64,000 nt of DNA from Microcebus murinus (GCF_040939455.1 NC_134124.1:30765138-30829137); one strand, 5' to 3'. Positions 45,701-58,080 are shown, numbered from the stretch's first letter. Notes: generated from the letters alone by a model not told the origin. A program made the numbers and translations.

Positions 45701-46219
45701 TCCCCAAGAAAACAAGCTATAAAAATAGTATCACCTTCTTCTAATAAGAATGGCTTCACCTTTGCCTTTAGTTGGACAAGTAACAGCAAGATTCAGTTAT
45801 TCCTCATGGTTAAGTTTGATGAATTATAGAAATAGGTTACTTAGATATATTTTAAGAATCATAAGAACATAAAAAAGTCATATGAGCTAAGACTTATAGT
45901 CCACACTATTCAGTATTTTGTCTTTTTTAGTAGCACCAAGGGACATTGGTGTGACACGATGATAGTTGCCCTTCGTGATATTGTCCTCAAAGGGGGCATC
46001 CCTAACTGGGAGAGATCTATCATCCAACAATTTCTCTAAAGCCTTCTTGAACTCTCATTATATTTTTGGTTGTACAACCTTAAGGCACTGCTTTATATGG
46101 AATTGATCTTATACTAGTCAGGACATGGGCTAAATAACCCTGAAGTTCTTTTAAAATATGATATCATGTATCATAAATCTTGTTGTATAAGTAGATTCTG
46201 CAACTAAAGGGAATATAGT
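45701..46219. other. Unclassified intergenic DNA
   Basis: No gene or repeat recognised. Confidence 0.35.
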
Positions 46220-46500
46220 GGAGTTATACAGAGATCATGGACTCAGAAGTCCAATAGCCTGTGTTCAAATACAGGCTTTATACTTGTGTCTTGTGTGACC
46301 TTCGGCAGAATCTTTTGCTACTCTGGACCTCTGTTTCTTTTTCTGGACAAGGGCAGTGACTGCAGAGTTATCATAGGGTTACTTTGAAAAATGAATAAGA
46401 TAATGTCTATAAAATTACTTAGCACAAGGTTTGGCATATAGTATAGTAAACAGTTCAGTGAAATGATTCCTAGTATTACCATTAGTGGTATTGTTATTAT
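46220..46500 (+). repeat. MIR SINE, near full length
   Basis: 'gagatcatggactcagaagt', B-box remnant 'gtgttcaaatacaggc', 'cttgtgtgaccttcggcaga', 'gttatcatagggttactttg', 'agcacaaggtttggcatata'. The order is complete in sense. Confidence 0.8.
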
Positions 46501-47571
46501 TGTCTGTAGCTGAATATCTTCATTGCAGTCATATACCTCACCAAAAAAGTGCATGCAACCCCATTTCATATTTTTTAAAACATCTGGATGGTGAGCAGCA
46601 GAGTAGGATATGAGAGGGAGAAAATTAATGCTTACACTTTCAAACTATTGAAAATTTTATGGGTAGCCGGTGTATACTAAATAAGTCACCAACCTTTCAG
46701 AACACAATCATTAAAATATGTTTGCATGTGTCATTATGGGAGTCCTGCATTTAAAAAAATGAGAAATATAAACTACCCAAGTAAATAAGGTCACTTGTGG
46801 TTCTATTCTAGATTTTATCCCTACATAAATTGACTCTGATATTTGGTCACTGGGGTTCCCTCAATTATTTCATTTTTGCCAAAACACAAAACAAAAACAA
46901 TGTGGCATGTAATGGCTCTAATGTTAATAAAATTTAATGCTTTTCCCTGGAAAGTGGCCTCTCCACTCTTTCTTAAATGTCTCCGTCTGCCCCGACATTT
47001 ACTTTGCACTAGTCACAACACTCAATTTTCATTGACATTATCTTCTAAATACAATCAGATCAAAAATTGCCAATTTCATTCTCATTCCTTTCCTGTAAGC
47101 AGATAATGCAGGACAGGGTCTAGCTGACAATTTTCACTTCAGTAACCTCTGATTCCACTACTTGACATGCTCGGTGTGGTTTTCCACTGGACTAGAGTCA
47201 GAGGTATTCATGTAAAACGGGTGATTCCCACCAGCAAAGATGCAAGGCGTGGCATTTGCCTTTAATTGGACTTTCCTCCTGCTGGGTACAGGGACTCTGT
47301 GAATGGCTAGGTCCCTGAGGACAGCTTGCACCAACTGGAGCCCCGTGCCAGCGGGGACCCTCCCAGGCACAAAATTTATCATTTTCCCCAGGGGCTTGTG
47401 CTTAAATCTGCAGGTTGGAAGGAAATGAAGTGAAACTTCTAAGAAATGGTAATGAGCATTTAGGATGTTCTAACTCAGTTCACATAAATGTTAGATGTGT
47501 TTTGTGACACTTTCAATCCCACACTAAATCTGCTTATGTTTGCTGGTAAAAACTAGGAATTGTTTTTCAAG
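46501..47571. other. Unique intergenic DNA, possibly constrained at 47150-47420
   Basis: No repeat seen. The part near 47150-47420 is less AT-rich and holds a few CpGs. The overlapping frames here (62-87 codons) have no domain. An exon cannot be excluded but nothing supports one. Confidence 0.3.
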
Positions 47572-47835
47572 CACTTACCATGTGAGTGATCTTCAGTAGG
47601 TTACTTAATTTCTCTAAGCCTCAGTTGCCTCATCTGTAATATGGGAACAAATATTGATATTAATAAATGTGAACTATTAAAATAAAACATTAAATATCCC
47701 ATGTGCTAAATTAAAATGTCATTACTACTAATACTAAATATTAATATTTTTAGAATTTTTTGGTATTTAAATGAGATACCTCAAGGATAGTACTCAGAGT
47801 GCCTGGCCCATTTTTATGTACTCTGTATTTATTAT
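47572..47835 (+). repeat. MIR SINE with AT-rich internal expansion
   Basis: 'agtaggttacttaatttctc', 'taagcctcagttgcctcatc', 'tgtaatatgggaacaaatat', then after an AT-rich stretch 'agtactcagagtgcctggcc'. Confidence 0.7.
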
Positions 47836-48102
47836 TAGCTTTTTATAATATTAGTCTTAATGTAACATATGCGAGATTTTTTCTTTTTCACAAATGATCT
47901 GAGATCTCCATTCTTCTATAGCTGGAAAGTAAAGTGGGCAATTGAAGACATTATTTTAAATTCAGTCCAAATTCTATTTGCACTTGATATACCCAGATGT
48001 TTGGGAGGAAAAAAGACATTGAATTATCTGGATAATTTCTTAATTTGGCAGAGAATAAATTTGATTTTTTTTTTTTTTTTGGATTTTGTTTTATTCATTT
48101 AA

Positions 48103-48208
48103 GGCATCCAACCATCCAGGTTTGCCTGAGACTAAAGGGCTTTCTGGGATGTCGCACTTTTCAGAGCTATAACTAGGGCAGTCCCAGGCAAACTGAATTA
48201 CTCACCTT
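48103..48208. mobile_element. hAT-Tip100-like short palindromic element
   Basis: The ends are inverted: 'ccaggtttgcctgagact' (48116-48133) pairs with 'agtcccaggcaaactg' (48180-48195), and the outer parts 'aaccatcc' and 'ctcacc' are weakly complementary. It resembles a common mammalian element with 'gtttgcctgggact' termini. About 105 bp, no coding capacity. Family name uncertain. Confidence 0.5.
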
Positions 48209-48209
48209 A

Positions 48210-50300
48210 TACATTATAGCTCCAGTAAATACCATAAGGCACTCAAATGTAATGAGCTTTTAAGAATACACAGATCTTTTGTAAATGCAAAAAATCCTTC
48301 AGTGGAGAAAGGGCAGGGGGATATATCCTTATAGCAACTTTCAGTTGCAAAAATAACTCAATACTGCACTAAAATAAGGCTTAACAATAAGGTACTCGAG
48401 TCTGAAGGTAGATATTTTCTGGCTTGGTTCAGCAGTTTAACAATGCCTTTGAGAACTGAAGAATCTTTATATTGGTGTTGGCCATGTTCGTCCTTGAAGT
48501 CACATTGGGCTTCATCTTCAAGCATCTTTCTCTGCCACAATAATATTCAAATGAGGAAAGGCAAGCATAGGGGAAGGCCTACCTCCACCATCTCTCTTTT
48601 TTCATCAGGGACTAAAACCATTTTAAGAATCACTCAGTCTATTTTCCCTCGTGTTTCATTGCATAGGGCTGGGTCATCTGCCCGCCGGTCAGTCAATTAA
48701 CCAAATGCATGGAATTTCTAGATAATTAGACAAACCATAGGTACCCTCTGGGCTAAGGAAGGAGCCCAGCTTCTCTGAGCACCTGTTAACATGAACAAGC
48801 ATGGGCTCTGGTTAGGAACGAAGGAGGGAGGTTGGAGAAACAACTATTGGCCATTGAGTAGGCAAAGAGTATCAAAGCTGCTGTGGACAGGGGGAGACAG
48901 CCTGTCTCTTTAATATCCACTCTTGTTCTTTAGTCAGCCATATATGTCACTGATATGAAGGCCTCTTGCTCTTGGTTTCCCAGCTACCTGAGTATAATAG
49001 GAATGTGGCTCCTGTACCATCTCTATTGAGTGGTGTTGACCGTGAGGTCCAGGGAATTCATATGAATCCTCTACACATCTCAGTTTCTCTATCTGAGAAC
49101 TAAGATATGGCCAGCAGCCTCGTAAACTAGAAGAGGAGTCTAACCAAGGAAAACACAGTACGAAGCTCTCCATTTGAAGTTTATTTCTTGCCTGCAAATC
49201 AAATAAGATATTGATCTTTCATTTCAGGAGAAAGTCTTTCATTGGCCCTTTGATGGCACAATTCTCATAACAAAGTCCCCAACAAAGAAAATATGATCTG
49301 GTTTTCTCACCTGTGAAAATCTTTCTCCACTTCCCAAGTTGCACCCTCTATGTGAGCTGAATGTTTATGCCCTTCCCTCCTTCCTGGGCCTGCTTTGTTT
49401 ATTTGAAGGCTGAGAGTTCAAGGTCATTGAAGCAAATGCTTCTCAGCTCCATGAAGACCTTTTTCTGAAAAAACAGAAATCTAGCTCTTGTGTAAATGAT
49501 CAAATCCTTGATTAACAGAGACTTACCTTGTGATATCAAGGTTTTTTTTATCTCTTTTATATCATGTATGTCTCTTATGAGGGTGTTATGAGATTTCATT
49601 AGCTGATGATTATGGAGTTTAATACTTTTTAGAAATGTTCCACAAATGTTAAATGCTATTATTCCTTGGGTCATTCCCCATTCACATTAATATAACTTCT
49701 AGCATCATTCACAAATTCTAATGGAGGAGTAGAATCCTGGAGCATTCTCTAACTACTTAGAAACAAAAACAGATACCAGTGCAGAATGATGTTTAATTTT
49801 CTTTTTTGCTTTTAAATTATTCTTAAAACCTTGCTGAGAGACCTTGAGTGAGAATGATCTGGAAAACTTCTGACAGTAAAGGCCTAATGTATAAAAACAT
49901 TTGATCAGAAATCAAAGAATGAATTAGCAGTATACAGTGCTGCATTGTAACTGAGCATACATTTAACATAACCATACGCAGATCCTTTCGTTTTGAATTT
50001 CCAAACTAAATTTAAACAAATAAAATAGCAGGGGTTCCAGGGAATAAAGTATGATTTCAGTGGGGTCATAGTTCCCAGCGTTTTCGTGGATACTTTGGTT
50101 GTATGGCTTGGTATGTTTCTCTAGCAGTTTGTGGTTTGTGTTTGTGTTCAGATGCACAGTGAGTAATTTATTTAGATGTGGGGAACAAAGAGTTATCTAC
50201 TCTAAGATTATACTGTTCGTAGAGTGTAGAGAAATTTCTTACTAAGAAGTGAAAAAAATAGAAAATTTTTACTTAATTGGCTTGGTGAGTATAGCTTTCA
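48210..50300. other. Unique intergenic DNA, no gene seen
   Basis: About 2 kb in which I recognise neither repeat nor gene. Several 60-90 codon frames at 48358-49674 are unsupported. It may contain diverged repeats below my recognition. Confidence 0.35.
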
Positions 50301-50303
50301 GTC

Positions 50304-50339
50304 AAAAAAAAAAAAAAAAAAAAAGAAGAAGAAGAAGAA
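50304..50339. repeat. (A)n(GAA)n tract
   Basis: An A-run of about 20 followed by GAAGAAGAAGAA. It could be a retroposon tail, but no element body is recognised before it. Confidence 0.85.
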
Positions 50340-50539
50340 ATATATGAACATCTCATGCCCAAGAAAAACACTTAAAGAAACAGGGAGACTCATCAAGCTG
50401 ATTTGTTCTATCCCTTGAAGACAGTTAAGGCAGAGGAAGCATCTAGAAAAAGAAAGACACAAATTCATATTAGACAGCACAAAGGATTGGTTTAAACAAA
50501 GCTTTGAACACCCCACTCACAGATATTATTGTACAGTGG

Positions 50540-51330
50540 GCTATTTTTCTGGGATGCCCCCCTCAGCTGTTTCATCTCATTCCTGAGCTTTTTTTTTTTT
50601 ACCTCCAACTCTAAATCCAAGGCCGTTCAGCTTCAAACTGGTCGTGCTTTGTTGTTGGGGTTGGAGAGGGGTCTGATGGGGGAGTGAGCGCCTGTAATTA
50701 AGCACAATGGTTTAAAGTATAGCTTTCAAAAGACGAACATTCTGAGACAAACCAGTGGTTGTAGGTCATAGGCTGCTCTTTCCTTGCTAATAATTGCAAA
50801 ATCCATTCCTGCCCCCTTTGAGTTTTTTTTTTTTTTTTAAATAAAAGACTATTAAAATGGAATAAAAGCTTAATAAGTAGATTAGTTAGAACAATAGTCC
50901 TCATGAGAATGTTTTGATTCGGAGTATAGCTGCTAAAGATAACCCTAAGTGCAATCAGGTTTAGCTCCCTGCCTGTGTGAAAGGAAGGTAATACCCTCAG
51001 AGATTTTGCCAACAGATGACATTATTTTTTAAGTGTCTCTTTCTACATTTAAATTAGTCTTTCCTCTGGGCTCCAGCAACAAAACCTTTGTTAAGAATCA
51101 CCAGAGAAACAGAGCTCTGAATAAATGCTCGGTGGAAAATTATTTTTGAGAATTTGGTTTGAGATATTTCACATCAAAAAGATGGATGGCGATGCATCCA
51201 AGAGGGAGCGCTTTGTGATCCTTCTGCGTCCTCTTTGTAATTTTAAGGATCAAAACTCCCAAGGTGGCCAGAGATAAGGACAAAAAGGAGCTGTGCAATT
51301 TTACTAAACATATACACATTATAAAGGGCA
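50540..51330. promoter_or_regulatory. Candidate conserved non-coding element
   Basis: Repeat-free apart from two T-runs (50589-50600, 50823-50838). Contains 'gcctgtaattaagcacaatg', 'gctaataattgcaaaatcc', 'gtagattagttagaacaata' and 'aacaaaacctttgttaagaa', the last a near-palindromic SOX/TCF-like pair (51079-51096). Enhancer role inferred. Confidence 0.35.
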
Positions 51331-51429
51331 ATGTGATCCAATGTCAGTGAAGGTGTATCCACAGCCTGTCCTCTGTGTTTCATCTTATTAATTCCATTCC
51401 TCTGGCCAGATATTCATTCATTTTTTTCC

Positions 51430-51460
51430 CTCTCTCTCTTTTTCTCTCTCTCTCTGTCTC
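51430..51460. repeat. (CT)n-rich patch
   Basis: C/T-rich imperfect run with CTCTCT units. Confidence 0.7.
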
Positions 51461-51679
51461 CATAATTTTCTCTGTGTACTAAACGACGTGTATGAGACTG
51501 AGCAAAAAACTCATGCACAGACTTGATCATTTAAGTTGTAATGGATGTTGCTACCCAAGCAAAACCTCCAGATAGGGTAACAGAGTCAGTACTGATGTTC
51601 CTCATCACCTCCTGGGACACGAACATTCACAAGGGACTGCCCTCCACTGTCCATGTCCACACTTCCACTTCTTCCTTGG

Positions 51680-51683
<4 letters not shown>

Positions 51684-51746
<63 letters not shown>

Positions 51747-51748
51747 TC
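51684..51748. repeat. (TA)n microsatellite with T-run
   Basis: About 55 bases of pure TA followed by roughly 10 T. Frames on both strands read alternating Tyr-Ile and are artefacts. Long pure (TA)n can extrude cruciforms and is unstable. Confidence 0.95.
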
Positions 51749-52904
51749 CTATGTCAGTATCCTCTAGTTGCCTGCTGGGCAACTCTGTCATGTTGCAAAG
51801 AAGCCCCTGGTGGTCTGCTTTGCCATTGTCCCTTGGTGCTTTTCCTTTCCTGTTCATCCACACTCCTTTGTTACCACCCAAGCCATTGCATTCTTGCAGA
51901 AAGTCGGTCTTGGTTGGCTAGGAGAGACTGAGAAACCTAGCGCTGTCCCAAGCATGTAGGTTTATGAAATCCCTTGTCACCCAATTAATTAAAGAGACTC
52001 TTTCATTTGCCCATCTACACCCACCCAAATATGACAATAAATGGGAACATTGTGACGTTTTTCCTTTTCTCCACCTTTTGAATTAAGCCTTTGACCCCAT
52101 AGTTGTCAAAGCATAGAGGGTAGAAGCAAGACGTCACTCATACGATTTGGTCTCACATACACGTACGCCACGCCATAGTTCTGTAGCAGTGACCGATAGA
52201 CATTTGCTTTATAAAGGTAATCTGAATTAAAATGAAATTTATTTTGAGACCTTTTTATTGTTTCATAATAGCCCTGACATAAATGGAAAAGCATTTGAGA
52301 GTCCATCAGCCAATGAGCAAGCTCATATTGACTTAGCATAGTCATCAAACTGGTTAGGTATCTGCCACTCACTCTATTATTTTACAAAGAGATAATTTTA
52401 TAGCCTAATGTTTTAAATTTTTTATCAAGCCCAGGTAAAGTGGGAGTCATCTAGAGAGTTTTATTGAACTATACCGGCTGAATCCCATCAGCAGCTTGGG
52501 TAGGGCCCCAGCTGGTATATATTTTTTAAGTTTCTCAAATGATCTTGACGTCTAGATAGGCTTAAGAACCAAGGAACTAGATTTATGCAAATAAATATTG
52601 CATTTTATATTGATATTTTCACTTATGTCTATATGAGTATGTGCATATATTTATCTATTATATTTATAAATATCCACTTGTCATCATATGTTAATTCCTG
52701 TTAGAACATCTATAATATATGTTTATTATATATAAATCAAATCTTTAGCTATAGATATGCATACCCATGAATATTATAGGCAGAATGGCCACAAATATTT
52801 CCCCCAAAATTATGCACAAGTCTTGATCTACACACTCTTCTTGTCATATAGAAGTTATGAATTCTCTGAGATAGAAACATTTCAATAGTCAGGACAATTA
52901 TCCT
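51749..52904. other. Unclassified DNA, possible MaLR scrap near 52780
   Basis: 'gcagaatggccacaaatatt' and 'tcccccaaaattatgcacaa' near 52780-52830 recall the start of an MLT1-type LTR, but nothing downstream confirms it. The rest is unique. Confidence 0.3.
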
Positions 52905-53110
52905 TTACTGAACTTTACTGTCTACGTACAGTGTGTTGGGATAAATGTTTAGCATGCATTATCTCATCTAATGCTTACAACAAACCTGTGAACCCAGTGC
53001 TTGCATTCCTGCTCTCATATAACATATTGAATATTGTATATATTGAAAATAGATCTGCGTGATCTGAACATTAAACCAGGAGCTAATGTGTTTGAGACCA
53101 TCACCTGTTA
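52905..53110 (-). repeat. MIR SINE
   Basis: Antisense MIR: 'gtacagtgtgttgggataaa', 'agcatgcattatctcatcta', 'atgcttacaacaaacctgtg', then a diverged head near 53075. Confidence 0.65.
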
Positions 53111-53286
53111 GTACAGGCACACACACAGGCAGCCGTTTCTCTTAGAAAAGAACTTTAGGCAAATGATTGACTCAATGACAAAAGAAGAAGAACGGCATGA
53201 CAAGTCATTCAGACAGAAAAACATTGCTAAAGAAAGCTACTAAAATAAGCCAAAAATGAGTTCTACACTCTCTAGTAGGCAAAGCA

Positions 53287-53302
53287 AAAAAAAAAAAAAA
53301 AA
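53287..53302. repeat. A-run
   Basis: Short A-run within unique sequence. Confidence 0.7.
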
Positions 53303-53495
53303 AGCAAGAAAAGAAAGATTTCCCAAACTCTTACCATTTCATAAAAGGAGTCATAGGGAGCCACACCAGTTTCCAAGGAGATATCAACCCAACCTACTCC
53401 TGTCGCCAGACACACACAGACAGAATTCTGAAAGATATTATACAATGTCTCCAAGACTTTAAAAAGCATTTAACAATGTCTGTTATGATTTATAG

Positions 53496-53782
53496 CAGTG
53501 TCACCAATGTGTAGATGCCACTTATTATATATCCATTTCTATACATACACCCATAGATAAGACTTCATAAAGTAATTTAAATTGTATTTTATTATTTAAA
53601 ATATTTCTGGTTTGGGGTGATAGAAAATTCTATTTTTGATTTTTCAGTATTTCAATTATTGCAATGTGTGTATATACTATTTTAATAAGCATAAAATAAT
53701 GATTCTAATTTTGGAATAAAAGATGGTTCCCATTAAGACTTTTATGTGACCCTCTGTACCAAAACCAGTTTGCTCACTACTG
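53496..53782. mobile_element. Possible hAT-type element
   Basis: Starts 'cagtgtcaccaatgtg' and ends 'gtttgctcactactg', loosely inverted CAGTG/CACTACTG termini as in hAT elements. Flanks atttatag and attgagaa match at only 5 of 8 positions. The interior is AT-rich and unrecognised. Tentative. Confidence 0.3.
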
Positions 53783-53879
53783 ATTGAGAAGGATCCTGGT
53801 CCTCATAGTTGTCCATTGGGGAAGTTCTTTAAAATATCATTTGTTTTTACTAAGCCCCTGGTGTTTGTCCCATGAACTA

Positions 53880-53930
53880 AGATATATTAAGCATTCACTA
53901 TGTGCACTATATGTTAAGTATTTGAGATTG
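53880..53930 (-). repeat. Possible MIR scrap
   Basis: 'agcattcactatgtgcacta' followed by 'tatgttaagtatttgag' resembles antisense MIR ('gcgcttactatgtgccaggc'). Very short. Confidence 0.35.
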
Positions 53931-54469
53931 TTGGCATTGTATTTGTGATGATCAGGCTTCAGTGTTTAGCATACAGGGTGCTTATGGGAGCATTGGAGGA
54001 TAATATTCAATCATTGAAAAGAAAATCCAAATTGGAGTTCAAATACTGACTTTCAGTTTAGTGGCCTCAGAAAAGGGGTAAAGTTGAGATATCTGCAGCT
54101 TCTATTAAATTTGAACCCTAGGGAGAACTTCCAGCAAATACTTTATTTTTTTTTAAGAGTAGAACAATTCATATTATATATACCCTTCTACTGACCTGTC
54201 TCTTTGAACCTTGCAGGCACTTGACAACTAATGAATAAAATAATACCATGTGCTCTTGGGGCTATTGCAGACCCTTTTGTGTCTATAAAAGCTCTTATTT
54301 TTCGACATATGGAAGAGGATGTAACATGGAGAAAGGCCGTGTAGAATAACTGAGATAGCATGGGCTAAACCCCAGGGGCAATAATGACATTGTATCCACA
54401 AAGCAAAGTTAGAATGTTCTGTAATGATGTCATTAGACTTCTGAAAAGGCAAACTTATTGCTGACTAGA

Positions 54470-54910
54470 ATTTCTCCATTACCTTCTCTTTAAAAGAGGA
54501 ATAAACTCCAGGGTGTACAGCTGTGCAAGGGTATTGACATTGAATATCTGTGCCTCCAGGAACTCTGCTGAAACTGTCTGACCTTCTTGCGTGCAGTTTA
54601 GTCAACTCAGCTGCCCTTTTGATGGAAACAAATGAATTTCCACGATTATGCAGGTCAGGTCACCTGAGGTCAAAAACTGATTATTCAGTCATGCCATCAC
54701 CTTTGTTCTACCTGGGTACCTTTGAACGTTTATTCTTTCGGTCCTCACCTTTGATTTGGTGCCCCCAAATGTGTATTCCTGTGAAAGTACATATGCAAGT
54801 CAAATACAGAAACTCACAACTGATGACTGTAACACATTCAAAACCTTTCCCGGGGAGGCAGATTCATAAAGCTGACAGACCAAAACATTTACTTGAAAGG
54901 CAGGATTGCA
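54470..54910. promoter_or_regulatory. Candidate regulatory element with clustered AGGTCA half-sites (DR4)
   Basis: Unique sequence containing three AGGTCA nuclear-receptor half-sites at 54652-54657, 54657-54662 and 54667-54672. The last two are spaced by four bases (a DR4). Nearby are 'gattattcagtcatgccatc' and TTTGATGG/CCTTTGTT (TCF/SOX-like). The 124-codon frame over it has no domain. Function inferred from motifs. Confidence 0.35.
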
Positions 54911-54959
54911 GTAGGGGAAAATAACAATTTTTTAAAAGACATTAAAAATTTGAGACGAA

Positions 54960-55115
54960 GGTTCTACTGCTTATAACTCGACTTTGAGGAAGTTAGAACA
55001 TCTCTGTGCATCTCAATATTTTCACCTGTAAAGTGAGGACTTTCGTAGAACCTCCCTCTTGGGGTAGATTAAGTGGGATAAATATGTAAAGCATTTAGAA
55101 AGTACTCATAAAGTG
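54960..55115 (+). repeat. MIR SINE
   Basis: 'ctactgcttataactcgact', 'tgaggaagttagaacatctc', 'caatattttcacctgtaaag' and the tail 'taaagcatttagaaagtac' match sense MIR. Confidence 0.7.
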
Positions 55116-56011
55116 GTGGTAGCACATTGATAAATGCAGGTGCAGGAGTAATTGTATCTGGAATTTCATCAGAGGAGCATCAGTTGGAAATGTAATCTTT
55201 CTAAACCCAGAATGTAGATTGTGTTTATGTACTAGCTGGTCATATTGTCAGCATTGAAGCTTTTATTAATGTCTCCCTATCAAAACACCACAATTTTTAT
55301 GTTGTTGGGCTCTGTTTAAACTCTAGCCCCAGACAACTCCAAATTTGCATTTCCCGTATTTGCATTCTCCATTTCACTGTCTCACAGAACAAGTGCAAGA
55401 AAGTAAATCTTCAACTTAGAATACCCATCCTGTCAAATGAATGGTGGGGAAAAAAGAAACACATCACCCCAGGAATGTGTGAGCTCTCTGAACATATCAA
55501 GTAAACCCAACGCCAGTATGATATAATGAGATTTTTTAAGCGGTTATAGTCTAACAAGATTGGCATGGTTTATTAATGGGCTATGCCTTTTTTGAATTGG
55601 GAAGATAAAGTATCTTGTTTGCGGTTCTTTGGTGTGATACACAAAGACTTTTGCATGCTTGCTGCTATTTAAATAAACCTGAGGATGTAGAATTTGATAG
55701 TAAATTGCCGATGAAGTTCTCAAGAAAAGAGGAAGGAATCTCTGTTCAGACAACAGCGATCCTATGTTTCCACTAACAATCTTTGACTTTATAAAATTGT
55801 ATGTACCCACATCTTTGTACCATGTGGTTGATACGCTTCTTGGAGGGTCAAGCTTTAGTGTTCAACTACTTGCCATTGTTCTGTTCAAGTACCACCAGAA
55901 CTCCCCATCTTTAATCATGGTTTCCTTGGGGTCATTTGAAGACAACTCATGTTTGCAGAATCTTTGGTCATTTTATTGACCACATGATTTAATGACTTTA
56001 TATGAGAGGCA
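55116..56011. other. Unique intergenic DNA
   Basis: No repeat or gene recognised. Frames at 55544-55979 on both strands are unsupported. Confidence 0.35.
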
Positions 56012-56145
56012 GTCTAGCACAGTGGTTTAAGAGGGTTAGAAACTTAGCTCTGCTACTTAAAATTTGGTGACCATATTTCAGGGTTTGTATCTGTCTAGGG
56101 GGAAAATAATAGTACCTAGATCAAGGGGGGTAAATGAGATCTGGG
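56012..56145 (+). repeat. MIR SINE fragment
   Basis: A-box region 'tctagcacagtggtttaaga', then 'cttagctctgctacttaaaa' and 'aaaataatagtacctagatc'. The central part is diverged. Confidence 0.65.
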
Positions 56146-57762
56146 TCATGTCCAGTTTTCAATAAACAACAACAGTTGAAATGTTAAGCCTTAGAGTCAC
56201 ATTTTCATATAGAGGGTACAAGAAAAATATTGTTAGATCCAAATAGTACTTATGCAGGAAACTTTTCTTTCCTCCACCGTCCCCAATTATTCCAGTTATT
56301 GTACACTCCTTACATTACCTAGATAATATAGAAATGTCTGAGATAGATCTGACTTTTCAAAACATTTAGGAGTATTTACTGACCTCATGAAGCTTAATAG
56401 TGACCTGAACAGGCAACGTAAAGTCCCAAGCTCATTCAAAGAGTCAGATGTCTTTAAAAAATCATATCATCTAGCCCTGTATCACTATAACAACTGTTTA
56501 TATATGCTTACAAATTTTTCACAATATAGATATTATAAGTACCGATGTTTAAGAGCCAGATCTGTTTTATTAATTTTTGAATATTTACATTTTTCCACCT
56601 CTGCTATCTTCAATTTATACTGCAGGCTTTTTCTTTTTAATCTAGAATTTTGGGGCTTTAAAATTAAAAGTCTTTATCTTACTACCCACCTTCTTTACTC
56701 GTTCTCTTTTACCCAGTGCTAAAAAATTATCCCATAAACCAGCTTTCAAACATAAAATTACAAGATATGATTCCTGGTTTATTTAAAAATATGCATTCTA
56801 GGTGAAAAGGGAAGATTCAGTATACCTGTTCTTTATATTTATTTCTCATGACTAGAAATCAAGAGTACTTTGACAAATCAATGGATGAATTTGAGAATGT
56901 GTACAAAGCAATATGGCAAGGAGAAAACTGTTCTACTACACCTAGAGCATGAACATTTGTGTCTGCCAAGGAGATCATGGTTGAGGGGTATCAGTCAGAC
57001 AAGACTTCATAGAAAAATAGTAAATCATTCTGTTTCAGAAGCTTAAAAGGCAGTTTTAAGGTGACAGTTTTTATGCAAAGCGACTGCTAACCTGCAGCTT
57101 TGATCTGCATTCATATCCCATAAATAATATGTTTTCAATAATACACTCTGTCCTTTGCTGGGACAATGCTTCATATAATTAAACATACATTTTCTTCACT
57201 CCTGAAATGCCCTTGAAAAAGTTGTGATTATACTAGGTCTTTTGTGTGACTCTAATGTTTTCTGTCATCAGGAAAAAGTCAAGCTAATTAAACTGTATGA
57301 GAACAGAGCACCTGAAAATGACCTCCTAAAGTCAGCTGATGTCTGTAGGTGATTCTCTCAACTAAATGTATGCGTGTTGTACAATAAGGGCACTAGGCAG
57401 TCAGTGGCCCCTCTGTGCTCCATTCAGACTCTTCTATCTGCCTTTCAACATGTGGAGGACAAAGGAATATCGTCAAATCTCTCCTTCAGTTCCTACTCTA
57501 AGAGCTCTCAGCACTTGTTTAGTAATATTTCCGTGTTCCCAGTTACCTCAAGGGAACAATGTAGCCTGAAGTTGTTCCCTAAACTGTTTTTAATTGTTCT
57601 TAATGTAAAATTTTTAAATACATTAAAATTAAAATTTTTAAATCTTAAGTAAAATTTTTACCAAACAATTCCATAAAACAAATAATTGCATTTACTTTGA
57701 CTATTTAAATAAGAATATTGTTTATTGCACCACACATAATGATTTTCTTTATGAATATCTAT
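56146..57762. other. AT-rich unclassified DNA
   Basis: No gene. A 111-codon frame (56387-56722) is AT-rich and without domain. Three near-identical AAAATTTTTA words occur at 57605-57660. Confidence 0.35.
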
Positions 57763-57776
57763 AAGAAAACATTTCT

Positions 57777-58066
57777 GTATTTCTTTTTTAAGAGATGAGG
57801 TCTTAAAAGGGCTGGAGAGCAGTGGCATGATCATAGCTCACCGCAGCCTCAAACTCTTGGGCTCCAGTGATCCTTCTGCCTCTGCTCCCCGAGTAGCTAG
57901 GACTTCAGGCTTACACCACCTCACTTGGCTAATTCTTTAATTTTGTGTAGAGACAGGATCTTGCTATGTTGCGCAGGCTAGTCTGGAACTCCTGGTCTCA
58001 CGTGATCCTCTCACCTTGGCCTCCCAATGTGCTGGGGTTTACAGGCATGAGCTACCATATCTGGCC
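57777..58066 (-). mobile_element. Alu SINE (AluJ-like), antisense
   Basis: Full dimeric Alu read backwards. It runs from a T-rich tail remnant through 'gcagtggcatgatcatagct', 'ctccccgagtagctaggact', 'gtagagacaggatcttgcta' and 'cctcccaatgtgctggggtt' to 'atctggcc'. Target duplications aagaaaacatttct (57763-57776) and aagaaaatatttct (58067-58080) differ at one position. The high divergence fits the oldest Alu subfamilies shared by all primates. Confidence 0.9.
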
Positions 58067-58080
58067 AAGAAAATATTTCT

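Noticed and set aside
51541..51931. Frames of 84-126 codons on both strands
   Set aside because: Alternating Tyr-Ile runs come from the (TA)n microsatellite, which is open in every frame.
54550..54924. 124-codon plus-strand frame
   Set aside because: No domain, and no splice or promoter signal. The sequence is better explained as non-coding with receptor half-sites.
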